Positions 40,673 through 46,084 of a stretch of DNA of 46,084 nt are shown here, one piece after another (positions within the stretch are counted from its first letter, which is position 1; each line of letters starts with the position of its first letter). The notes below the pieces were generated by a model. It did not search any database, was not told the origin of the DNA, and saw only the letters and a list, made by a program, of their open reading frames with translations. The stretch is from positions 1 to 46,084 of the forward strand of contig VGOW01000026.1 of assembly GCA_016875735.1 (NCBI GenBank), in the 5' to 3' direction. Both the position numbers and the translations under genes were made by a program. This DNA comes from Chloroflexota bacterium (GTDB lineage: Bacteria > Chloroflexota > Anaerolineae > Anaerolineales > VGOW01).

Positions 40673-41608
40673 TTACGGCCTGCGCGTGGCAGTTGGCGCG
40701 CGTGTGGCGGTGAGTGACGGCGTGGGTGTGGGAGTCTCGGAGGGGGTGAGGGTGAGGGTGGGGGTGAGGGTGATCGTCGGCGTCACCGTGATTATTCCGG
40801 TGGGGAGATATTGACGGGTGATCACTTCGCCGCGATTGCCCATCAGCCCGAGGTCGCGCTGATTCAGAATCACGCGCACCGATGATCCGTCGCCAGTGGT
40901 CACTTCGACCACCGATTGCGCGACGAACTCTCGGCGCTCGTCGGGGAGCAGAATGCCCTCGAAGGCCACTGCGCCATCGGTGAGCACGCGCACGAATGTG
41001 CGCCGCTCGACGACGAGCGCGAGTTGAACGTTGGAGAAACTGACGACGGGCGGCAGTGGCGTGGCGCTGGGGGTGACGCCGGAGATGATGGTGGGCGTGG
41101 GCGTGTTGGTGGGGCCGAGCACTTCGGGTGTGGGGGTGACGGCTGGCGGGTTGAGCACGGTGTTAGCGATACGCAGTCCGCCCCACACGAAGAATCCGAT
41201 GACGACGGCGATGGCAATGGCGGCGATCAAAATATCGGGAGTGAAGAGGCGGCGGAGGCGGCGCACGGAGGCGACTGGCGATGTGGGGGAAGCCGACTCC
41301 GTTGTTTTGGCCGACGCGCGCGTTTGGCTTTTGCCGCGCGGTTGAAGCGAAGGCAAGAGTCCGCGACGAGCGGGTTTGAGCGCCTCGTCGAGTTGGGCCA
41401 GCACTTGATCGGGGTTAAGGTTGAGGTGCTGGGCATAGTTGCGGAGGAAGCCGCGCATTTGCAGAGGCGAGGGGAGCGAATCGACCTCGCCCGCTTCGAG
41501 CGCGGCCAGATACCGGGCGCGAATGCGCGTGGCCTTTTCCACTTCTTCGATTGTCCAGCCGCGCGCTTCACGCGCCGCGCGCAGGGTTGCGCCAATGGCC
41601 TCAAGCAT
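40673..41608 (-). CDS. RodZ-like HTH membrane protein
   Basis: A 311-residue protein with an N-terminal HTH_25 domain (IGATLRAAREARGWTIEEVEKATRIRARYLAALEAGE, residues 5-45, then LPSPLQMRGFLRNYAQHLNL), a Ser/Arg linker, one membrane segment (ILIAAIAIAVVIGFFVWGG, about 125-145), an outer DUF4115-like domain (VVERRTFVRVLTDGAVAFEGILLPDERREF) and Thr/Pro-rich tracts, of which the terminal one is encoded by tandem GAGGGT repeats (40740-40770). RodZ links MreB to the wall machinery in rods. No mreB is nearby. A TAACCT box 6 nt before the ATG hints at a leaderless mRNA. Confidence 0.82.
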   Translation of the reverse strand: MLEAIGATLRAAREARGWTIEEVEKATRIRARYLAALEAGEVDSLPSPLQMRGFLRNYAQHLNLNPDQVLAQLDEALKPARRGLLPSLQPRGKSQTRASAKTTESASPTSPVASVRRLRRLFTPDILIAAIAIAVVIGFFVWGGLRIANTVLNPPAVTPTPEVLGPTNTPTPTIISGVTPSATPLPPVVSFSNVQLALVVERRTFVRVLTDGAVAFEGILLPDERREFVAQSVVEVTTGDGSSVRVILNQRDLGLMGNRGEVITRQYLPTGIITVTPTITLTPTLTLTPSETPTPTPSLTATRAPTATRRP

Positions 41609-41654
41609 GATGCGAGGTTAAACGAGTTTTGCCCGAAAGGCAAATGGAAAATTA

Positions 41655-41719
41655 ACCGCCGAGAGCGCAGAGAGCGCGGAGATCAAAATCATCTCTGCGG
41701 ACTCCGCGCTCTCTGCGGT
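41655..41719. repeat. GC-rich inverted repeat between the RodZ-like and L9 genes
   Basis: Perfect 16-base arms CGCAGAGAGCGCGGAG (41666-41681) and CTCCGCGCTCTCTGCG (41702-41717) with a 20-base loop. The element starts with ACCGCCGAG, also at 34534-34542, and shares CGCTCTCTGCGGT with the nosD-nosF linker at 19448-19460. It belongs to a dispersed family. Confidence 0.85.
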
Positions 41720-41735
41720 GTAAGGATTTGTTTCT

Positions 41736-42263
41736 CTATTCGGATACGAGCGACTCGGTTGTCACTGCCTCTGTTTGCGGTTCGGTGGGCGCGGGCGCCG
41801 GGGGCGCTTCGGGCGCTTGGCCTTCGCGATGCACGGTGACGGCGACGTGCGCGATGAGATCGGCGGTGAGACGCACCGGCACTTTGTAGCTGCCTAACTC
41901 GCGGATGGGCTGATGCACGACGATGCGGCGATCGATGGTTTCGCCGAGCTCTCTGCTCAGCGCTTCGGCCACGTGCTGAGTGGTGATCGAGCCGTAGAGT
42001 TTACCCGTCTCACCGGCCTTGGCCCCGAAGTACAACTTGGCGGCGTTGATCTTTTCGGCCAGCCCGCCGAGTTCGGCGTTCATCTTCGCTCGCAGTTTGG
42101 AGGCGGCGGCGCGCAGAGTCTCGGCCTGTTTCACCGCGCCGGGCGTGGCCAGCGCCGCCATGCCGCGCGGCAGAAGATAATTGCGCGCGTATCCGTCGGC
42201 GACCTTTTTCACGTCGCCGGCGTGGCCCAGTTTATATACGTCTTTAAGTAGAAGCACCTTCAT
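41736..42263 (-). CDS. rplI: Ribosomal protein bL9
   Basis: A 175-residue protein beginning MKVLLLKDVYKLGHAGDVKKVADGYARNYLLPRGMA, the L9 signature, followed by the connecting helix and the C-terminal domain (YGSITTQHVAEAL). It binds 23S rRNA domain V. The Ala/Pro/Glu-rich tail after about residue 150 is an extension beyond the usual 150 residues. AAAGGG lies 10 nt before the ATG at 42263. The neighbours rpsF, ssb and rpsR usual for rplI are not next to it. Confidence 0.95.
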   Translation of the reverse strand: MKVLLLKDVYKLGHAGDVKKVADGYARNYLLPRGMAALATPGAVKQAETLRAAASKLRAKMNAELGGLAEKINAAKLYFGAKAGETGKLYGSITTQHVAEALSRELGETIDRRIVVHQPIRELGSYKVPVRLTADLIAHVAVTVHREGQAPEAPPAPAPTEPQTEAVTTESLVSE

Positions 42264-42333
42264 GGAGTCAAGCCCTTTCTTGCTTGTGAGGAATTTCGGG
42301 CGAAGGGTACAACGCCCTGATTGTGTGGGCGAG

Positions 42334-42362
42334 ATTCTACCAGAGTCGGATGATGTAATCAA
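42334..42362 (-). promoter_or_regulatory. Promoter of rplI
   Basis: TTGATT (-35, 42362-42357) and TAGAAT (-10, 42339-42334) with a 17-bp spacer, 70 nt before the L9 ATG. This is the best consensus-like promoter in the window. Confidence 0.65.
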
Positions 42363-42400
42363 CCCTCATATCATGTTGAGTCTCGGCTGGGGTTGTCCGC

Positions 42401-42433
42401 GAAGGATGAACCGGCATTCCGCATTCATCCTTC
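42401..42433. repeat. Inverted repeat GAAGGATGAA / TTCATCCTTC at the end of the DUF1786 gene
   Basis: Perfect 10-base arms (42401-42410 and 42424-42433). The stop codon of the DUF1786 gene (42425-42427) lies in one arm. It may act as a transcript end, and is related to the element at 32209-32272. Confidence 0.7.
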
Positions 42434-43558
42434 ATCGTTTTCCCACGGCGGTTTGCCCGCTTTGCCGTTCAGCGATTGGCGAATGGCAAGGCCGATTTCG
42501 GCGCTGGGCAGAACATCGGCCATTGCCGAAAGGACGCCGAAACACCCGGCGATCATCATGTCGCCGAAGGGAACGGCGAAGTAGGGTTTGTGGATCGAGC
42601 TGCGCATGAGACTGCGGCGCGGGCCGGTGACGATGAGCGGCGGCGCGGGCAGGGGGTCGGCGGAATACATCAGCGCACCGTGCCCCATGTCGTCGAACAC
42701 ATCGGCGTGACGCAGGGCGCCATCGGCGAGGCGGCTGATCAATGAATCGAGTTTGGGCAGATCGACTTCGCCGGTGTGATGCTCGAAGACTCCCTCGACG
42801 CCGCGCGGCCCCATTCGGAAGGCGAGGACGTGAAAGTTGCCCACGTTGCAAAAGATGGCGCGCGGGCGGGAAGCCGCCGCCGGATCGAACATTGCGCCGA
42901 GCACGGCGGCGGGCGCGGTGTCCATCACCACCAACGGGGCCGGGCCGCCGTACGATGAGGCCACCGATTGCAGGCGAGTCATGATCGGCGGGATGTGCTG
43001 CGCCGGATAGGCGAAGGCGGAGAGGCGGTTGAGTTCGCGGATGCGGCGGTCGAGGTAATCGAAGCGGAACTGACGATCCGAATAGCCGGGCGGCGCGTCG
43101 CCGTGATCGAAGACGGCCACCCCGATGGCGTCGGGGTTAAGTCTAACGCCGAAGGGAGCAAAGGCGGCAACCAGCGAGGCGAGGTCGAAATCTTTGAGCT
43201 CAATGTGCACGGCCACCGGCTGGGTGCTGGCTTCATCTTCGCTCACAATCTCAATGCCCATCTCGCGCCGAACGTATTCCAGATCGTCGTTGAAGGTGCG
43301 CGCGGCGCTGATGGTGGCGTAGAGGTTGTGTCCGGCGCGAACGTGATCGCGCGCCGCCCACTGGCTGGGGCCGCCGCCCATCATGAAACCGGTGAGCAAA
43401 ACATCGTCGCCGCGCCGGGTGGCCTCTTTGATTCGGCGGTGGACGATCATCGTGGGCGAGGGCATCACCAGCTTATAGCCGTTCTCAATGTCGAGCGCGG
43501 GATCGAAAAGAAAAACATCCTGCGTGCCGGTGCCAATGTCCACCGCGAGGATCTGCAT
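42425..43558 (-). CDS. DUF1786-family protein (ASKHA-like)
   Basis: A 377-residue protein starting ILAVDIGTGTQDVFLFD, the phosphate-1 loop of the sugar kinase/Hsp70/actin fold, with TGFMMGGGPSQWAARDH, the family's AIFCNVGNFHVLAFRMG and VTGPRRSLMR. DUF1786 proteins are sometimes annotated as putative pyruvate formate-lyase activating enzyme, but there is no radical-SAM Cys motif here, so I would not use that name. Function unknown. A TATAAT (43570-43565) ends 6 nt before the ATG and there is no SD, so the mRNA is probably leaderless. Confidence 0.8.
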   Translation of the reverse strand: MQILAVDIGTGTQDVFLFDPALDIENGYKLVMPSPTMIVHRRIKEATRRGDDVLLTGFMMGGGPSQWAARDHVRAGHNLYATISAARTFNDDLEYVRREMGIEIVSEDEASTQPVAVHIELKDFDLASLVAAFAPFGVRLNPDAIGVAVFDHGDAPPGYSDRQFRFDYLDRRIRELNRLSAFAYPAQHIPPIMTRLQSVASSYGGPAPLVVMDTAPAAVLGAMFDPAAASRPRAIFCNVGNFHVLAFRMGPRGVEGVFEHHTGEVDLPKLDSLISRLADGALRHADVFDDMGHGALMYSADPLPAPPLIVTGPRRSLMRSSIHKPYFAVPFGDMMIAGCFGVLSAMADVLPSAEIGLAIRQSLNGKAGKPPWENDEG

Positions 43559-43564
43559 GGGGAT

Positions 43565-43570
43565 ATTATA
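43565..43570 (-). promoter_or_regulatory. -10 box of the DUF1786 gene
   Basis: TATAAT on the minus strand with only 6 nt to the ATG; no recognisable -35 box. Confidence 0.55.
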
Positions 43571-43607
43571 GTCGGGGTTGGGAATTGGAGCGTGTATCGA
43601 CTCAAGT

Positions 43608-43700
43608 TAGGGCAATCGCATCAAAAGTGGGGTAAAACAAGGCTATCTAGGAAAAGAGGAGATAGCCTTGTTTTACCCCACTTTTGATGCGATTGCCCTA
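43608..43700. repeat. Perfect 41-bp inverted repeat (93-nt hairpin element)
   Basis: Left arm 43608-43648 (begins TAGGGCAATCGCATC, ends GGCTATCT) and right arm 43660-43700 are exact reverse complements, with an 11-base loop. It lies between the DUF1786 gene promoter and the terminator of the reductase gene, encodes nothing, and has no T-run. It looks like a mini mobile element or two joined ends of an insertion sequence. Confidence 0.95.
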
Positions 43701-43744
43701 GGGAGGGTGGGGGTTTGAGTTTGAGTTGGGGTTGAGGAATGAAA

Positions 43745-43779
43745 AACGCCGAGGGCTGAAGAGGCTCTCGGCGTTTTTT
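43745..43779. terminator. Rho-independent terminator of the ferredoxin-NADP reductase gene
   Basis: Stem AACGCCGAG (43745-43753) and CTCGGCGTT (43767-43775). The minus strand ends in five T and the plus strand in six, so it works in both directions. It begins 19 nt beyond the reductase stop. Confidence 0.88.
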
Positions 43780-43797
43780 GTCCGCGGAGATGGTTGG

Positions 43798-45186
43798 CTA
43801 TTTCCCCAATGCCTTCAACATATCTTCCATGCGAGTGAATTTGAGTCGCGGCCTGCCCTGCGCTTTGCCGTTCGCCAATTCCAGTTCGTCGAGTTTCAGC
43901 CAGTCGGCGTAAGTGATGTATTGGGGCTGGCGTTCGCGCACCAGTGCTTCGGCGGCGGCCGCTTCGGGGTGGGCCGGTTGCAGAATCGCGCCGCTGCCCA
44001 AATCTTCCAACATGCAGTTCACGGTTTCCACCGAGTCCGGTTTGTTGGTGCCGATGATGCCGCTGGGGCCGCGCTTGATCCACCCGGAGGTGTATTGGCC
44101 CACGCGCGATTGTTTCGTTTCGGGATCGACGACGCGGCCTTTCTCGTTGAGGATGACGCCCCACTTGTCGTGGAAGGGAACATCGGGGAGGGCGACGCCG
44201 CGATAGCCCACCGACCGGAAGACGAGGCCGACCGACAGTTCCTCGAACTGATCGGCGGCTTTGGCGCTCAGCGAGCCTTTGTCGTCGGCTACGAGCCGGT
44301 TGCGAACCAATTGCATGCCAACTACTTTTCCGTTTTCGTCGCCGCAGAGTTCCACAGGCGAGACGAGGAAGCGGATGGTGAGTTTGCGCGATTTGCCTTT
44401 GGGCTGGCGCGCGGCGTACTCGCGCAGGTAATCCACCTTTTTGTTCAATTCGCGGTCGTTGGCTCGTTCGAGTTCGGCTTTGCTTAAATCATCGAGCGCC
44501 ATTTCATCGGGCTGAGTCACGGTGTCGGCGTCGGCCATTTCGCCCACCTCTTTCACTTCGGGCGTGGTGAAGGCGGCCTGCACCGGCCCGCGCCGCCCCA
44601 GCAAATACACCTCTTTCACTTTGCTATGCCGCAGGGCTTCGAGCGCATGATCGGCGATGTCGGTGGCGGCTAGTTCTTCGGGAGTGCGGCAGAGGATGCG
44701 GGCCACGTCGATGGCGACGTTGCCCACGCCCACAACGGCGACTCGTTCCTGCGAAAGATCGAATTGCAGATCACGGTAATCGGGGTGGCCGTTGTACCAG
44801 GCCACGAACTCGGTGGCCGGGTGACTGCCTTTGAGGTCTTCGCCGGGGATGCCCATACGCCGATCGGTTTGCGCGCCGGTGGCGTAAAGAATTTGATGAT
44901 AGTGCTGTTTGAGATCGGCCAATGTGACGTGCTTGCCAAATTCCACGTTGCCGAAGAAACGGAAGCGAGGGTTGGCGGCCATCTTGTCGTAAACTTTGGT
45001 GACCGATTTGATTTTGGGATGATCGGGGGCGACGCCGCCGCGCACGAGGCCGAACGGCGTGGGCAAGCGGTCGAACATATCAACCTCGACGGCGAGGTTG
45101 GGTTGTTTGAGGAAATGTTCGGCGGCGTAAAAGGCGGCCGGGCCGGAGCCGATGATGGTAACTCGGAGCGGGTGGGGTTGAGTCAT
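43798..45186 (-). CDS. Ferredoxin/adrenodoxin-type NADP reductase (FprA family)
   Basis: A 462-residue flavoprotein from the ATG at 45186. It has the FAD motif VTIIGSGPAAFYAAEHFLK, DRLPTPFGLVRGGVAPDHPKIK, the YATGAQTDRRMGIPGEDL strand, the NADPH motif VAVVGVGNVAIDVARIL and the C-terminal YTSGWIKRGPSGIIGTNKPDS. These are the hallmarks of mycobacterial FprA/adrenodoxin reductase. It moves electrons between NADPH and ferredoxins. A TATAAT at 45247-45242 predicts a start near 45235, so the longer open frame from 45258 cannot be used. It might supply electrons to ferredoxin-dependent pathways; the partner is not in the window. Confidence 0.92.
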   Translation of the reverse strand: MTQPHPLRVTIIGSGPAAFYAAEHFLKQPNLAVEVDMFDRLPTPFGLVRGGVAPDHPKIKSVTKVYDKMAANPRFRFFGNVEFGKHVTLADLKQHYHQILYATGAQTDRRMGIPGEDLKGSHPATEFVAWYNGHPDYRDLQFDLSQERVAVVGVGNVAIDVARILCRTPEELAATDIADHALEALRHSKVKEVYLLGRRGPVQAAFTTPEVKEVGEMADADTVTQPDEMALDDLSKAELERANDRELNKKVDYLREYAARQPKGKSRKLTIRFLVSPVELCGDENGKVVGMQLVRNRLVADDKGSLSAKAADQFEELSVGLVFRSVGYRGVALPDVPFHDKWGVILNEKGRVVDPETKQSRVGQYTSGWIKRGPSGIIGTNKPDSVETVNCMLEDLGSGAILQPAHPEAAAAEALVRERQPQYITYADWLKLDELELANGKAQGRPRLKFTRMEDMLKALGK

Positions 45187-45241
45187 GTGAAGGGTGCTGG
45201 CCTTTCGTGATTTAGAATTCTGCGCAAGAAACGCAGTGCGG

Positions 45242-45247
45242 ATTATA
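45242..45247 (-). promoter_or_regulatory. -10 box of the reductase gene
   Basis: TATAAT on the minus strand, about 55 nt before the chosen ATG; the -35 region is weak. Confidence 0.5.
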
Positions 45248-45332
45248 GCGTGATTCACTACCGGACAGTTTTTGAATGACGGCTGACACCCATGTTATGC
45301 TTACCTTCCTACCACAGGAGAGGAGCATCGCC

Positions 45333-45877
45333 ATGAGTGACAGCCGCCGCGCCCATCGTGCCATAAAAACGAAATTGAAGCAACTGTATCCGCAAACCCC
45401 CCAGGTCAACCTGGCCCGCCACTTGGAAACCCTGGCCTTTATGGTGAGCGGCATCATCTTGAGCCAGAGTTGCCAGTTGCCGAAAATTGCCAGCAAAGTG
45501 CCAGGCGACGTGCACCCCGAGAGCCGGGTCAAACAACTGAGCCGCTGGGTTCAGAACGAATCACTTTTGGCCTGTATTTCTTGCCTTTTGTGCAACCCTT
45601 GCTGGAGCGGCTGGCCGTGGTGCGGCCGCTGGTGTTGGTCATGGATGGGAGCGCCGTCGCCCGTGACTGCGTCACCTTGATGGTCAGCGTCCTGTATGCC
45701 CATCGGGCCATCCCGATTGGCTGGCTGGTGGTAGCCGGGGAGAAGGGACATTTTGCGACGGAGACCCACCTGACCTTGCTGCGCGAAGTGAAAGGGCTGG
45801 TGCCGCCGACGGCAACGGTGATCTTTCTGGGCGATGGGGAATTCGATAGCCCGGAATTGCAAGCGGAAATGATTTAG
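45333..45877 (+). pseudogene. DDE transposase (IS4-like), frameshifted and truncated
   Basis: The ATG at 45333 after CAGGAGAGGAG starts SDSRRAHRAIKTKLKQLYPQ. The sense runs to VKQLSRWVQNE (about 45558), then continues in another frame as ITFGLYFLPFVQPLLERLAVVRPLVLVMDGSAV and GWLVVAGEKGHFATETH to VIFLGDGEFDSPELQAEMI and a stop. The first two catalytic Asp (VMDGS and LGDGEFD) are present; the catalytic Glu and C-terminus are missing. A single-base frameshift and loss of the 3' end mean it is dead. The 3' end abuts another insertion sequence. Confidence 0.85.
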
Positions 45878-45886
45878 AGCCTATTT

Positions 45887-46084
45887 CTTATAGGACTTAC
45901 GCAAAACTGGCTCTACCAGATTGGATGTGAAAAGGCGTCAGTTATGTAATCACAATATCTGATACCATTCGGCTATCTTTTCCGTGCGAGGGAAGCCCAT
46001 GGCTAACTATGACCTGCTCACCCAATTGCTCGACTTACCGAACGTCCGCGTTACTCATTACCAACTGGTCGGTCAGCAACGCTT
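45887..46084 (+). mobile_element. Left part of a second insertion sequence
   Basis: The stretch after the truncated transposase contains TATAGGACTTACGCAAAAC (from about 45890), which looks like the terminal repeat of an IS, followed about 95 nt later by a transposase start. The right end is outside the window, so ends and target duplication cannot be confirmed. Confidence 0.55.
45999..46084 (+). CDS. Transposase (partial, N-terminal 28 residues)
   Basis: An ATG at 45999 with GAGGGA about 7 nt upstream starts MANYDLLTQLLDLPNVRVTH, which resembles the N-terminus of ISL3-type transposases (family assignment tentative). The gene continues past the right edge. It is on the plus strand, as is the broken transposase it follows. 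Confidence 0.6.
   Translation, partial: MANYDLLTQLLDLPNVRVTHYQLVGQQR

Noticed and set aside
40740-40775. GAGGGT tandem repeats as a regulatory or replication iteron
   Set aside because: They encode the Thr/Pro tail of the RodZ-like protein on the minus strand and are explained as low-complexity coding DNA.
42425-43558. Pyruvate formate-lyase activating enzyme annotation for the DUF1786 protein
   Set aside because: No CxxxCxxC radical-SAM motif; the protein has an ASKHA-type phosphate loop.
43608-43700. The long palindrome as a rho-independent terminator
   Set aside because: No T-run on either side and arms far longer than needed; a proper terminator lies at 43745-43779.
45187-45258. A longer start for the ferredoxin-NADP reductase
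   Set aside because: The extra 24 residues lie before the FAD motif without homology, and the TATAAT at 45247-45242 would place transcription start downstream of that codon.

Overview
This GC-rich window most resembles a Chloroflexota (Anaerolineae-like) genome. That is an inference from gene content and style: a nitrous oxide reductase with a Sec/lipoprotein signal (clade II type), many TATAAT boxes lying only 6-12 nt before start codons (leaderless-looking mRNAs), GC-rich intergenic palindromic repeat families, and L9, LCP and RodZ-like genes of the bacterial type. No 16S rRNA, tRNA or CRISPR array was recognised.

Positions 1-14227, all minus strand, form one large surface polysaccharide operon read from the Wzm/Wzt ABC exporter (14227-12089) down to a NeuB-type nonulosonate synthase and a KdsC-type phosphatase cut by the window edge. 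Between them are a zinc-finger C-methyltransferase, an RmlC-methyltransferase fusion, a NeuD-like acetyltransferase, a beta-propeller protein, WbqC and CmcI family proteins, a DegT aminotransferase, a GT2, a capsule-type GT-B protein, a hexapeptide acyltransferase and a GT4-like protein. Many genes are coupled by ATGA overlaps. The middle part (about 6630-10300) is visibly more AT-rich, as if acquired separately.

Positions 14526-24544, plus strand except one gene, hold a stand-alone nucleotidyltransferase and then a denitrification block: nosZ, a NosB-like membrane protein, a single-ORF NosD-NosF fusion, nosY, nosL and a small zinc-ribbon gene. A convergent Crp/Fnr-type regulator follows, then a divergent cupin - DUF3054 - NnrS-like operon. 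A 22-bp Crp-type palindrome sits upstream of nosZ at the spacing expected for activation. NosR, NosX and the c-type cytochrome genes usual in other nos clusters are not in the window.

Positions 24474-33200: a YfhO-like membrane protein and a class III nucleotidyl cyclase (minus); a chelatase ChlI/ChlD pair (plus) in which a 9-A run and an A AAA AAC heptamer at the end of chlI open directly into the chlD frame, suggesting programmed -1 frameshifting; a damaged ABC transporter with at least two frame breaks (minus); and a double-GNAT acetyltransferase (minus).

Positions 33265-46084: an M24 peptidase, SelA (selenocysteine synthesis) and a small membrane protein (minus) are divergent from a fused MNT-HEPN (type VII toxin-antitoxin-like) protein, with only 21 bp between the two start codons and overlapping divergent -10 boxes. 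Then come an ABC-F ATPase and an LCP-family protein (plus), and a RodZ-like protein, ribosomal protein L9, a DUF1786 protein and a ferredoxin-NADP reductase (minus). A perfect 93-nt hairpin element lies at 43608-43700. The window ends in a frameshifted transposase truncated near the end of a second insertion sequence.
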